A stretch of 64,000 bases of DNA from positions 384,501 to 448,500 of the forward strand of contig JAJGOT010000132.1 in the NCBI GenBank assembly GCA_022457155.1. Direction: 5' to 3'. This DNA comes from Cladopsammia gracilis (lineage: Eukaryota; Cnidaria; Anthozoa; Scleractinia; Dendrophylliidae). Both the position numbers and the translations under genes were made by a program. This document shows positions 1-11,399 of the stretch, one piece after another. The stretch's first letter is position 1; each line of letters opens with the position of its first letter. Under the pieces are notes generated by a model. The model had not been told where the DNA came from and searched no databases. It saw nothing but the letters and a program-made list of their open reading frames with translations.

Positions 1-382
1 AGAGAAAAAAACCCTCCTAAAACGCCATTTTATCGTCTCTCACGCGAGAAAATACTACGATTCTTACAGTATTTTGGCAGCCTTGTCCAGGGTTGTGCCT
101 AAATCATACCGTCCAGAAGGACGTCGGACACCTTATTGAGACTTATATAACGTAATGTCGAATTTGGGCGATGTTGCAGCTCTCGTAAGGCCTCACACCA
201 TTGGTTTGCAACCCTTCGAGAGAACAATAGGACAAACAACACAACAATGGACCCTAACCCTAAAAACAATAGCAGCTGTGTTTTACAAGGCCAATGAAAA
301 TAGAGGTTTCTAAGAGCTGCAACCCTACCGTAGAATTTTATTTTCAATAATTTTTTAAGTGTGAAAAAGAAAATCTAAAATC

Positions 383-457
383 CCCACTCAGGATTGAACC
401 TGTGACCTCAGCTAGGCTTAGGCTTACATAGCCTACCGTACCAGAGTACCACCTACA
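383..457 (-). repeat. tRNA-derived SINE head inside the element
   Basis: On the minus strand, GGTGGTACTCTGGTACGGTA and GGTTCAATCC match the internal pol III A and B boxes and their spacing. It is followed by TGGGGATTTTAGATTTTC. It is inside a transposon and repeated at 24050, so it is not called a tRNA gene. Confidence 0.55.
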
Positions 458-717
458 ATTGCAGACAGAAGTAGTTGGGAAGGTTGTGAAAATGAATAGC
501 ATCAACGGTGAATTACATCAATGCTCTCTAAATTTAAACTAAAAATAGTTAGTAAATTTTATGAGTCCCCCCAACCCCCCTATTCAATGTTGGGATCTCA
601 GCGAACAATTATGCACTAAATATGTCCCCTTATACACAACATTGTAACAGGGGGAGGGGAGGGAAAGAGAATAATAGTGAAAACCACAATTCTTCCCAAC
701 ACTTTTGTCTATGATTG
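458..717. mobile_element. Nested 260-bp MITE at a TA target
   Basis: Inverted ends CAATTGCAGACAGAAG and (reverse) CAATCATAGACAAAAG are flanked by TA at 456-457 and 718-719. The sister copy near 24050 has the uninterrupted sequence (ACCACCTAGCTTC on the minus strand), giving an empty site. A TA duplication fits the Tc1/mariner type. Confidence 0.7.
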
Positions 718-842
718 TAGCTTCTCGGGTTGCTTAGTCCTAAATTTAACTACATACATTGCATTTCTCCGTTATATAAGTCTCAATAAAGTGTCCGACG
801 TCCTTCTGGACGGTATGATTTGGGCTTGACCCTTGTCCAGGG

Positions 843-1080
843 ATTTGTACGCTTGCCCCGCCATTTTGAAAGATGAGAAGGCCCTGGGGACGAGGTAGAT
901 GCATGCAAGTTGTTCGCAAATTTCGATGCAGCCATGCACACGCGTTCATACCATCTTACATTGGTTGGTCAAGCGGGGAAAGCCGTGAGTCGACTCGCGT
1001 GTGAATCATTTCACACCACAATCAAAGTCGATGCCAGTGAACTAAACGCCAAATGCATGCAAGTGGAGGCCAAGTAGAAT
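843..1080. repeat. Remainder of the CCATTTTGAAAG...GGGGACGAGG repeat, then unassigned
   Basis: From 843 to about 898 it continues the repeat that the first element interrupts (compare 34427-34482). I see no gene or further repeat to 1080. Confidence 0.4.
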
Positions 1081-1088
1081 ATAAATAC

Positions 1089-1256
1089 CCGGACACACGG
1101 TGCAACTTTTTTTGTAACGTTGCGGGAAACAAGATTTTTTGGTGGTGACGTCACACGATGCAATTTGTTGCGCGCAACGTCGCAAAAGTAGAACTCGATT
1201 CTACTTCTGCAACTGTTGCGCGCAACGTTGCAAGAAAAGTCGCACCGTGTGTCCGG
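1089..1256. mobile_element. Palindromic MITE (CCGGACACACGGTGC ends)
   Basis: Left CCGGACACACGGTGCAACTT and right GTCGCACCGTGTGTCCGG are inverted. The inner part repeats GCGCGCAACGT in both orientations, so the whole 168 bp folds on itself. No clear TSD. Confidence 0.6.
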
Positions 1257-1348
1257 ACCTTAAGTTGGTGCCCCTTGACATATGGTCAGTCAGAGCTTTA
1301 GATTAAGCCGTAAACACTCAATCTTGTCCCCAAGGGCTTTTCTCCTCG

Positions 1349-1646
1349 TTAACCCTTTCCTTCCCAGAGTCAATTATGGAGACATGTAATGTAGTTCTAA
1401 CTTTCGAGTCTGTGGACGAAATCCTATGGTGTGACCATTATGAAACCTCTTTGGCAGTACTTTTGCATGGTACCATTTGTTCTAACTTTTGAGTCTGTTG
1501 ATGAAATCCTATGGTGTGCCATTCAAATGAAACCTCTTCAGCAGTACTTTTGCATGGTACCATTTGTTTTTCAATATTTTACAAAATGAAATTTGGGATT
1601 TTTTTTGAATTTTCATGTCTGGCACTCTTGGGAGTTAAAGGGTTAA
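1349..1646. mobile_element. TTAACCCTTT...AAAGGGTTAA MITE with an internal duplication
   Basis: It begins TTAACCCTTTCCTTCCCAGAG and ends GGGAGTTAAAGGGTTAA. An internal block (GAAATCCTATGGTGTG...GCAGTACTTTTGCATGG) occurs twice. Partial copies lie at 19399-19560, 31670-31721 (left end) and 37080-37100 (right end). Confidence 0.6.
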
Positions 1647-1930
1647 GAATGGCGACGCGAAGAAATCCCAGGACAAGGCTGCCGAAATACTCCAAGAATC
1701 GCGGAGTATTGTATCACGTGACACAATGAAATGTACTGTGGTATCGAAATTTATTTCCAGTGATTGGCAGCGGCTTTCTTGCAATATGGAACCGCAACGT
1801 TTACCAGGCGTTTCACCGCGCGCCTAGTTTGAACAAAGAGAACGCCGAGGGGACGAGGTCATGTAACAATCACTTCTAGTGAAACTGAGAGGGAAAAAGA
1901 CACAAAAAATAAAAAACAAAACATTCGAAC

Positions 1931-2200
1931 CTTCAACCATAAAATTGATGGTGCAGTTTGCACTTCCATAACTGTTTGACGTCACGCAAATGAACAGTCC
2001 ACTGTCGGATTTTTCAACGTCAGTTATTCGAAGAAACCTGTTAGGTTTGACATGGTAACGCGGAAATGATGAAGTGATCTTCTTTCCATTTTTGTACCAA
2101 GTGTAATCTTGGGCGTCTTTCACCAGACAAACTAGTTTGACTTCTTCTTCTCCGACAGGTTTAACAAATCTCGAGGGAGATGACTGCTTAACCTGAGGAA
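1931..2200 (-). CDS. Gene A exon 2: Ig domain 1
   Basis: A 270-nt exon with the same acceptor (TTAACAATAG) and donor (GTTCGAATG) as gene B exon 3. It has the Ig cysteines, the WYKNGKK core and SDSGLFICVTSN. It differs from gene B by 7 residues (D/A, K/R, S/L, P/T, N/Y, I/V, V/A) and by only 2 silent changes. The open frame continuing past 1931 is intron. Confidence 0.85.
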
Positions 2201-5200
2201 CTATTGTTAAGAATACAAGAGAAAATGATGGCTGATCAGACTGGTGTTAGTACCGTAAAACCCCTTTTTTTAGAGCAAGGAATTTATTAAGCCCCTCTCC
2301 CTTTCCCTTCACAGACTGACCTGTTTCACCGGTACATTTTTAACGTACAAATAAGGGCACAAATTCACATGCAGTACTCGCGAGCTTTGGGAGAAATATT
2401 ACCGGTACTTGTACTAAACAATAATCGTAATTACAATAATCAAGAATGTATAACACTTCATTGATCAATCCAAGTATGGTTCATGGACGTTTATCCACGT
2501 GCAGGAAGCTTGGATGACAAAGCGTTTCACTAAATTATAATAAGTCCCCCTTTTCTATTGACCCCCTCCTCCCCACCCCACTCTCTATAAGCCCCCTCTC
2601 AACCACGCTTGAAATAAATAAGCCCACCAAGGGGGAGGGGGAGGGGGCGTAATAGAGGATTTGCGGTATATGAAATAATCCATCCAAATGTCATGTTATA
2701 GTGAACTGCGTATGAGTAAAAACGATGATCCTCGCCTAGTGGTTCACCAAATCGTTCAAAATGGTATCTGAATCTGCGGGTTTCTGATTGTGCGTTCCAT
2801 CAGTTGGCGCACTTGTTTCAGATCAACAGCACGTGGTCGTTTATTGCCAGGGCCCGGTTTTTCGAAAACCGAGGATTTAATTTCTTTTGTTTAAAAGGTT
2901 GTCAAAAGCTAATTTTAAGCTACACGCGAAGACAAATCAAAGCCGAAACCAAGAGACAAAAATAATTTGGAAAAATCTCCATTGATTTATTATTTAATTG
3001 GAATTAACCCTGAGCTTAATCGCGCTTTGAACAACCCGGCCGAGGGGCCCGTTTTTCGAAGTCCCGATAACTTTTCGGGCCCAGAGCAAAATTTTAAAAT
3101 CAGAATCTATAGGGTGTATTAACCCCCAAACTAGCCGGAATTGTTTCGTCAGCCTTTAAAACCAACAAAAAAAACATCTTTAATGTGAACATTGCAGACA
3201 GAAAATAGCTTTCCGGGCTCGAAACGTTACCGGGACTTTTGAGAAACGGGCCCAGAACACAAACAAACAGAGGCCCTTCCAGAGGGGTCTTGGCGTGATA
3301 AACAGAACATATATCTAAAGCCGGATTGTCTAACAGGAACTACCAATGTCGGACCAGTTTTCACGTGGACATAAGTGCTGTTGTTATGCTTTCGCTTATA
3401 CCGTAAAATTTCTATTAAGCCAACCCTCTCAAATAAGCCCCTCTCTAATAAGCCACCCCTCTTCACAAGAAGAAATTTATAAAGCCCCCCCCCCCCCCAC
3501 CCCCCACTCGTTGAGGCCACACCCACCCCTCTCCCTACTTACTTCAATAATCTTGAACCGTGATAAAGTGGCTTTTGTTATTGGTATAAACCAGATATAA
3601 ACCATTAAACAGGGAAAAATAATATAAATGTAACATTAAAGTTTAAGCCTGAGATTGTGATTTTGAATAAAGTTCATATCATATTATATCCTGATAATGT
3701 ACATTCTGCTGCATTTTGCTAAATCAATAAGCCCCGCCTCTCTTATAAGCCACCCTTCGAAATAAATAAATGCTTATGTTGCTAGAGAAAACCAGCTTTT
3801 TCTTTTGGAAACGGAAATCGACTAGGCCTTTCCCGATTGCGCTGAGCACCTTTTGAGCACATTTTTGAGTTTGGAGCACCATTTTGCACTTTAAGCACCG
3901 TTGAGCACTTTTGCGCACTTTGGCTAACATTTGAGCAATATTTCACACTTCGAGCAAATTTCGAGCAACATATGTCTTCTAAAACATTTAAAGCAAAAAC
4001 TGTGTGTCTCTCGCAACGAGAATTGTGTTTCAGGTCATAAATTTGAATAGCTAATAATGTTGTCAAGAATAAAAGACTGTTGTCATGGAAAGGAACGTGG
4101 ACTTACCCTTATTGAACGTTCGTCGTTCCATGTGAACAGAAGTAACTTGAAAAATATTTTTGTCCTATATTCTATCAACCTTTCGTAACAACCTGTGGAA
4201 TAACACTACGCAAAATAGATTTTCAGGTTAATTACTTCAGTAAAAACTTACATATTTACGAAAAGCTTAGAGGTAACTGTTCACAATTTTGAGCACTTTT
4301 TAAGCACTATTTTGAGATTTTGAGCACTTTTTGAGCACTGTTTAGCCATTTATGCCAGCACCTTTTTAGGATTTAACCAGCGCAATCGGGAAAGGCCTAA
4401 AATCGACTAAAAACGAACATAGTAACAGGAGATTAGAATTGCACTCGGCATTCAGTTTGCGCAGCTTTTTCACGGGCCATAGGCTAAAAAGTTAGAAACA
4501 CAATACCGACTCAGAGAGGGTCAGATGAGAAAGTTATTTGACCACTACTGAGAACAATAAAGCGATTTATCATGTTGACATTTTGAATATAAATAGACTG
4601 AACAACTTCGTACTTGAGCAAAATGTCACAATGAAATTTTTTAATTCCTTTGTTAAATGCAAACAGAGGAGTCGGATGTGTAAACATGTCCGCCTACTCA
4701 TGAATTCAGGTCCGTTTATTAATTTCTTCTTTTTAGTAGGAGAAATTCTCGATTAGAAAATGAAATGATTTAAAAGAAGTATAAGTGACTGGGTTACCGC
4801 TTTAACTGAGAAAAAAAAGAGTTTGAAAAATTGAAAAGAACCACCCGCCATTGGACACCTAGTCTTAACCAATACAGCCGCCTCTCATCGTTCCCAGCCC
4901 GGATACGGAAGCACTTTCAATTTCCTTATTACCCACGTTTTAGGTCATAAACTTGATCTTTCTTTTGTTTGTCCATAATTTGTTGGTGAATTTATAAAAA
5001 TCTATAGTTTTACTGGATGCCGCTTTACTGGAAGCAGCTTCGATGACTCGTTCTAGAACCACTTTGTTTTCATTCGAACTTTGTAAAAAAGAACAATAGA
5101 GGAAAATGAATTCCATGTTGATTTTTCTGCAGCGTCATTTCGTAAAACCGCTATGATTCGTGAAAACCTGTCAAAGATGTACTAATAGCTTCTCAGAAAG

Positions 5201-5206
5201 ATTCGC

Positions 5207-5271
<65 letters not shown>

Positions 5272-7020
5272 ATGGCTGATTCCCGAATCATGGCAGGAAA
5301 TCAAAATATTGCATTGAACGTGAATTCGAAATGTTTTATTTACAAGGATCTTTGTCTTAAGAATGGTTGGAGTGATTAGCTGCCATTTCATTTTATAAAC
5401 GTTTGAAGACATTGCACTTTTCCTTCGTCTGTTTTTGGAGTGCTCTGATTTAAGTAAGCCGCTGATGATAACTGAGCGCGAAGCAAGCGATCCGACGAAA
5501 TAACCATCATTCAGAGCATTGCTCGAGGCAAAAGAACGATACCACTGGGCCCGATTGTTCGAAAGAGGATTAAAATTTAACCGAGGATTTAATCTCTCTT
5601 GTTGGAAGTGTTTTCAAAAGCTAATTATAAGTTACATTCGAAGACAAGACGAACTGAACTAAAGGAAAAAAATACTTTATAAAAATATCCATTGATTAAT
5701 TATTTAACTGGAATCAACTCTGGGTTAGCTTGAACAACCCGGTCCTGAACTTGGAAGCCAGCACGTAAAATTACAATTGAAGTCAATATTTAGTTTGGGC
5801 ACCAACTGAAATCTAGCGGTTTGGGTTCTTTGTGGCGTTACACTAGGTGGTCACAGTCAATATGCATAGCACAATTGTCAAAACCTCTTTGGCTATCAGC
5901 TGCAGGTAGTTACTTTAATTCAAATAAACCTGCTATTTTGCTTTCTGGTACTTTTAATATCGTGAAAACACTTTAAAAAACCCATTGCAATTCGGAAGCC
6001 CTTTGAAGTTCCACGCCGGGCCAATATGGAACAAAGCCATTTAATTCCTAGTGTATAATACTTTACAAACGTGCAAAGCTTAATTAATACTGTTTATGAG
6101 CACAAAAAATATGTATATTTAAAATAAAATTCGACAAAGCATAAACACATTAATTCTTAAAACACTCTTACATTAGGTATGCTGGGAAAGTACCTTGAGC
6201 CATTAAAAAAGCGGCGAAAAAAAGGCCTCTATAAATGTGTTTTGATGGCAAATTCATAGTGGCTTGTCTAGATAATTACGACACGACCTATTCAGGATAA
6301 ATTATTAAACAGACAAACGAAGGATTTTTATCATGAAATCAGTTATTTCGACATTGAAAGAAGCTAAGAACCATGTACTTTTTCACGTATTATTCATCAA
6401 ACAACAAAATCTAACTGTGCGAACCAATATATTTTTGGCATCGAGCCGGGATGGCATAGCATGCATGTTTTGACAGTGATTCAAACACTGCACGAAAACG
6501 GTTTTCCTTTTAGACTCCCCGGGCATTTAACTGTGAGACTCTCGCTTGAAAAATCTGCTTCAGCTTTCCAAAATAAGTACTAATAATGTCAATCAGACCC
6601 ACCAATACACCCATGTATTAAAATTTCAATGTTGACTCGCCGTGTTTACTGGCGTAGAAGCGAAAACCGAAATGTAACCCATGCCAAAAATTCCGATTAC
6701 ACGACTAAAGCTTATTTTACTGTAAAGTTCGGGCTACCGAGCTGGATTCTTAATGTTTGAACATATTTGGCTACGCTCCGGCTTTAAGTCTGTGATTACC
6801 CGCCTTCAGTTTAATATTTTACCGCGGGTTAGGAATATTTGGCGACGAATATTTAAATGTTCTCTGCGTGCACGAAACCAACAACATTGTCAAATTACAT
6901 TTTAAAAAATTATCTCGGTAAGAACCTACCTCCAGATTGTTGCTCTGACAATCCAAGGATTCCCAAAAGAAGCAAAACGATGACTTTGTCAACACGTTTG
7001 TGGTAGAATAAGCGAGCCAT
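1931..7020 (-). CDS. Gene A: FGF-receptor-like Ig protein, 5' part only (runs off the left edge)
   Basis: Two coding exons on the minus strand: 7020-6930 (signal peptide, 91 nt, ends phase 1) and 2200-1931 (Ig1, 270 nt, phase 1 at both ends), joined across a 4.7-kb intron. The intron has almost the same size as the matching one in gene B, and part of it is duplicated from there. No linker, Ig2, Ig3 or membrane exon is visible between 1 and 1930, which is filled with transposons, so the rest lies beyond the edge or is lost. The first coding exon is not similar to gene B's. The gene could be functional or a truncated duplicate; intact splice sites and frame favour an expressed gene. Confidence 0.65.
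2850..3041. mobile_element. GGGCCCGGTTNTTCGAA MITE family, copy
   Basis: Ends GGGCCCGGTTTTTCGAA and TTGAACAACCCGGCC. Body GAGGATTTAATTTCTTTTGT...TCAAAAGCTAATT. Other copies are at 5547-5746, 14612-14857 and 39275 onward. Confidence 0.65.
3045..3253. mobile_element. Second palindromic element, abutting the previous one
   Basis: Ends GGGCCCGTTTTTCGAAGTCCCG and CGGGACTTTTGAGAAACGGGCCC (in reverse) are inverted. A 209-bp element lying 3 bp from its neighbour. Confidence 0.6.
3823..4399. mobile_element. 577-bp non-autonomous hAT-like element with 8-bp TSD
   Basis: Inverted ends TAGGCCTTTCCCGATTGCGCT / AGCGCAATCGGGAAAGGCCTA are flanked by the exact 8-bp repeat AAATCGAC at 3815-3822 and 4400-4407. 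Subterminal GAGCACTTTT motifs are repeated at both sides. The duplicated locus (near 40195) is uninterrupted. An 8-bp TSD is typical of hAT transposons. No transposase frame. Confidence 0.85.
5209..5268. repeat. (AT)n microsatellite
   Basis: Uninterrupted TA dinucleotides over about 60 bases. The open frame of alternating Tyr/Ile across it is an artefact. Confidence 0.95.
5547..5746. mobile_element. GGGCCCGATTGTTCGAA MITE copy
   Basis: Same ends and body as 2850-3041, ending GCTTGAACAACCCGGTCC. Confidence 0.6.
5747..6929. other. Gene A intron 1, no feature recognised
   Basis: AT-rich, no long frame, no convincing inverted repeat. Confidence 0.4.
6930..7020 (-). CDS. Gene A exon 1: signal peptide
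   Basis: ATG at 7020-7018 in AGAAATGG context. Thirty codons encode a basic N-terminus (MARLFYHKRVDK), a hydrophobic core (VIVLLLLGILGL) and a cleavage-like SEQQSG, then a strong donor G|GTAGGT. It ends in phase 1, as the next exon requires. Confidence 0.7.
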
Positions 7021-10000
7021 TTCTAGAATTCAAATGATGTTCTTTCACAGACCTCCATCCAACATACATGCATTCACGTACAGGGTCGTGTTTTCTGTGG
7101 GGTCATGACGGGGCGCCTTCGTTTAGTAGAAATTTTTTTCGTCCGGCCCTGTTGGAGCTGGAGGAAAAAGCGGTAATCAGGATGTTTACGAAAGTTTATA
7201 AAACCAAAACCATCATCTCTCTATAATTTGTAACACTATGAGCAAAGACACGAGCCTTGAAATTCAGCGACGTGCATGAACAACGCGTCCTCGGAAAGAA
7301 GCAGTGGTCTTCTCACGCATCCGGCCGACTGCTTTCCTCGATACACGAGGCAATTTTTGCTTTAAACGCTCTTAAATTAAAGCAAACAACGTCAAAGGCA
7401 TAAACTGAATAGCTTCTTATACCTTACCTTACGTAAATATCGATTCTCAAACGCTGCCTTACAATGCGAATGAAACGGCTACAACTTCTGAATGATCCTT
7501 CACTCTAACATGCCCTCGAAGCTTGTTCGATATTACACTCGTTTTAGATCGTTAGTATAATTGAGGCTCACCAAGACAAAGATCTCGAACAAAGGTTTGT
7601 TCTTCTATACTTCGCCGAATGTCCAGAGTGTCAGATTTGAAGAATCGCTAGGAAATCTTGGAGGAACGGTTAGATTTGTAACTGAAGTTCTCGCCAAAAC
7701 AGCGCGTGAAAGAATTAACACATGGGCACGCTTGAGTGACTGTACATCAAAATTACTTTTGACAGTAATTCATGAGTTGTCAACACGAGTCATTCCTTTG
7801 TGATCTATCGATTACAAAACTTCCGCAGGTGAGACAAAAGGATCCATTAAACTCAAAAATAAACTACTAGTTTAGGCTGTTAGCAGATAACAAACTCTAC
7901 TATTTGTACGTAAGCGAAACATCAAATTGATTTTAATAAAGGAAAATAAATTAACGTCAAAAATGGTTTATTGTTATATCACACTTGACAGGACAAAAGG
8001 AAGCATGCCGAGGGAATAATCAGCTTTGTTTGATCTTATTTTATTTCAAAATATTACAAGTGACGGGAAGTCTGAAAGGCCGTTGGTCCAAACCTTTTTT
8101 TAATTTTATTCTATTTTAGTCGCTGGACACAATGAAAACACACGTACACTTTTATGGCTGTTTGATGGTCAGCTATCAGTGAATTGAAAATGTAAATTTT
8201 TCTAAGCCGCTTTTGCAAGTACCGCCACGGTAACATGAATTTATTATTAAAATCCACTTGTCTTTTTCCGTGCTAAAGTGCGGTCGCGGTATAATTTTAG
8301 CCGCAAACGGGGCCATTTTCGAATTAACATTTCCATCTTTTACAGACTTTCCTTTGTACACTTTTCTATTCTCCGTTTTAAGAGTCTTCTTGTCTTTATT
8401 TTCTTTTTCGGCGGATAACGGCGGAAAATGAAACTAAAAAAAGTAAGAAAACAAAGTCGCATTTTTGTCCTATTTTAATATCAGTCTCTTGTCTAGCCCA
8501 AAGAGTTATTACCTGCAGAGCGGAGGAAGCCGAATCCACCCTCTCTATAAGCTTCTATAAAAAAGAACATTTCATGCCTTCAGTCGATCCTGTTTATGGT
8601 AAAAACAAAAAAATACTAATTTATCCGAAGGATGCAATGGTCGAATTTATTACTGAGTTTTCCACCGGTCCTACACCCACTGGTTTTACCAAGGCACGAT
8701 TTTCACGCTTTGTTTGTGGTTGGCAGTGACGATACTGGTTATATATGAAAAGAGAAGAAGCTTCTTGACACTGGGGCCTTATGTAGCTGATGTGACCTAC
8801 TGTCTGAGGGTCTGGATGGCAATGTTTGTACCTCAATATTATCCTTTAAAATTTCTCACTTCATCAGTTAAAATTGTAGCCACATGTTTCTCATCTATTA
8901 GTAGATTGTGACAAATATCTGCAGCCACTTAGATAAAAAAATGCGGCATTTCTTAAATAATGGTCTAGGTTTCTTTAAAAATTATTCATGGTTTAAGAGT
9001 AAAAATATAAGTACCTTGGGCTGCAGAGTAGCCATTCTTGATGGCAGAAATGCCTGATTGCAACTTTAAAAAATTGGGCCAACTCAGTTTGAAGTCATCG
9101 CCTTCTTTCTTGGAAAAACTTGCTAAAATTGTGATCATGACATATTCTCTCTTGGAAGTGATTACTTAATGATTTTCCGTCTTTATAGTGTTTAACACTC
9201 GGTACTTAGCGAGTTTTAATTTGGGGCAGTTTGACCCAAAAACGTTAAAATCCGGCCATGACATAGATCCTTCTTACCGATTACCGATTCGCTCATCACT
9301 GGCGCACACTTCGTCCAAATTGCCTGTTGTAGTCAGCTGTAAAGACCGTCAGCTGTCCATGAGAGCTGCTGACTACCACGGGTAATTTGCAGTGACTGTT
9401 CGTATACCTTTATAGGCTCTGGTCTAGCTGAGGAGCCGTTGTATTGTAGCTTTCCGAGTAGGAATGGGGGAGGTAGGCGTTTTTTCCCGTTTGCTCAGTA
9501 TTCGCACGTTTTCTTTTCGTCTTAGCTCCCTCCCCCCCTTCGATTCCCCCCTCCCCAAAGATCCTGCAAAGAGCACCCCAACACACACATCGCGATGGCG
9601 ATTTTCACGGTGGCGTTATTTCACTACAGCTACCAGAACTCATTTCTTTTTTCCTTTTTCATTTAATTTGTAATCCCAATGGCGCCACCATGAAAATGGG
9701 CCTACATATACTCGACTAACCTGCAAGAATCCGCCAGGGAGCACCCCGCCTCCGCGTCTCTGACCGATCCCCTATCTTATGGCCACCCTCACTTCAAAAC
9801 AGCATCAAATTCCGTGAGTTTAAAAACAACACAAGAGCACGAAACCTGAGCAACAAGTATTATGGATATATTTTATAAATAATTCCGTTTAACTGTATCG
9901 GTCCCCCAAAAGCAGTTAGTATAGAGCCGGTAAAATGTCATCGCAATCTGCGAATATGACAGGAGGTAGTTACATTCACAGAATATGTACCAAGGATGCG

Positions 10001-10424
10001 AGCAATCATCACAAGGATGGATTTATCTATTGTTTTTAATTTAGCGCCAGAAACTTCTCTGCATGCTTCTCACGGTTATTTTTAAGAATGTCATAACCGC
10101 GGATACTAAATAGCATTTACCCTTGATGACCGTAAAACTCTTGAAAAGTACCTTTAATTAACAAATCTCTTCCTAAATCTTAATCCAATTTCCTCTCAAA
10201 CAAATTCCGTGTTCTGAACGATTCCAGGCGTGTTTAGAAGACAAACACGGACAAACAACACCAAAGGGAATTGGAGGCGATGCTCAGTGGCACTCATTTC
10301 AATCACAACTTAGGATTTCATGACCAACATACAATGGAATAATCACCTCCTTGCTACTGACCTCCATTACCCCAATGGGGAAGGGAGGTAGTCAACTGAG
10401 TGGAAAAGAATCAGATTAGAAGGC
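7021..10424. other. Upstream of gene A, no gene recognised
   Basis: Expected to hold the promoter and 5' UTR of gene A (minus strand). Open frames at 7561 and 8714 lack family features. No strong repeat seen apart from a weak inverted pair TTTCACGGTGGCG / GGCGCCACCATGAAA at 9601-9695. Confidence 0.4.
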
Positions 10425-10570
10425 AACAACAACAACAACAACATTTAGCTTTATTTGCATGACTGTAGATTTTACAATATTGGGCAATATTGCAAAAGCT
10501 TACAACTAACTAACAAAAGGAAAGAAAACAAAAAGAATTCATTAATTCTATGATCAATTCAGTTAAAAGG
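10425..10570 (-). mobile_element. LINE 3' tail with (TTG)n
   Basis: Read on the minus strand it ends AATAAAGCTAAATG followed by (TTG)n, the form of a non-LTR retrotransposon 3' end. A similar tail is at 26860-26998. Confidence 0.45.
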
Positions 10571-10684
10571 CAAAGTTCAGACCCCAATTGTCAAATTCGA
10601 TGAGAAATTCAAGCACGTTACCATGGACGACAATCCTGCTGGTATACGTTGGATCAATAGTGTTATCTGATCGGTTTAACAAGT

Positions 10685-10819
10685 GAAATATATTATAGAA
10701 GCAAAGACCGATACAACGTAGATACAAATTACTATGTAGATACAAATTACAACGTAATTACAACGTAGATACAAATTTGTATCTACGTTGTATCGGTCTT
10801 TGCTTCTATAATATATTTC
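10685..10819. mobile_element. Fold-back element (46-bp arms)
   Basis: Arms 10685-10730 and 10773-10819 (AAGCAAAGACCGATACAACG and its complement) are almost perfect complements. A single diverged arm recurs at 53241-53283. Confidence 0.75.
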
Positions 10820-10839
10820 AAATTCGATACCCATTTTCG

Positions 10840-11395
10840 GACCAAAAATGCTCGAAAACCTGGGGGGAGGTACTCAACAAAGTTTTGTACGGGGATGCTC
10901 CGCCCCAAGAAAGACCCTTTTTATAATACTTAAATGGCAGTTCCCCTGCCCTTTTTTATACTTCAACTCGTGTTTTCCGTACCCTTTCCTATACTTCGTT
11001 AAATCCCTACCCTTTCATATACTTCAACTCGTGAAATCCCTACCCTTTCATATACTTCCAGCTTCAAAAAGGTACCCCTTTCGGACAGAGCATTCCAGTA
11101 TAGCCCCGTATAGCCCCCCTCCCCTCGGGGGCGAAAACCATACCAATTTATGTCGCTGTACAGTAAACTACCCCTTTCGGCCAGAGCATTCCCGTATAGC
11201 CCCGTATAGCCCCGTATAGCCCCGTATAGCCCCGTATAGCTCCCCCCCCTCCCCCCAGGCGAAAACCATACCAATTTATGTCGCTGTACAGTGAACTACC
11301 CCTTTCGGCCACAGCATTCCAGTATAGCCCCGTATAGCCACCCCCCCCCCCCCCCCGGGCAAACGCTGTACAGTGAACTCTCCCTAAGTCGGACA
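10840..11395. repeat. Tandem repeat array of about 125-bp units with 10-bp CCCGTATAGC sub-repeats
   Basis: Three units share CATACCAATTTATGTCGCTG, CCCCTTTCGGCC and AGCATTCC. CCGTATAGCC repeats five times in a row at 11193-11241. C tracts differ in length between units. The preceding TTTCATATACTTC motifs are also repeated. Open frames on both strands are repeat-derived. Confidence 0.75.
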
Positions 11396-11399
11396 CCCT

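Larger units (their letters stand above)
93..830. mobile_element. Inverted-repeat element carrying a tRNA-like SINE head (copy 1)
   Basis: The ends are inverted repeats of about 60 bp (left from 93, right to 830; core AATCATACCGTCCAGAAGG). The element is flanked by the 12-bp direct repeat CCTTGTCCAGGG at 81-92 and 831-842. A tRNA-like segment lies inside at 383-457. A second copy is at about 23748-24234. The host sequence around it is itself another dispersed repeat (see 34405-34482). Confidence 0.7.
1831..4737. repeat. Segmental duplication, copy 1 (Ig1 exon and intron of gene A)
   Basis: Colinear with 38248-40493, same orientation: the Ig1 exon, the TGATGGCTGATCAGACTGG stretch, TCTGCGGGTTTCTGATTGTG, and the 3' block around CATGTTGACATTTTGAATAT. 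The two copies differ by later insertions, such as the 577-bp element at 3823. Confidence 0.8.

Noticed and set aside
383..457. tRNA gene on the minus strand
   Set aside because: Repeated inside a transposon at 24050 and lacking acceptor-stem pairing.
1..1930. Further exons of gene A
   Set aside because: Searched for a linker or Ig2 exon on the minus strand; none with Cys/Trp pattern and splice sites. The space is taken up by nested transposons.
5182..5412. Tyr/Ile repeat protein
   Set aside because: Translation of the (AT)n microsatellite.
10848..11396. Several overlapping frames of 80-120 codons
   Set aside because: All arise from the tandem array with CCCGTATAGC sub-repeats.
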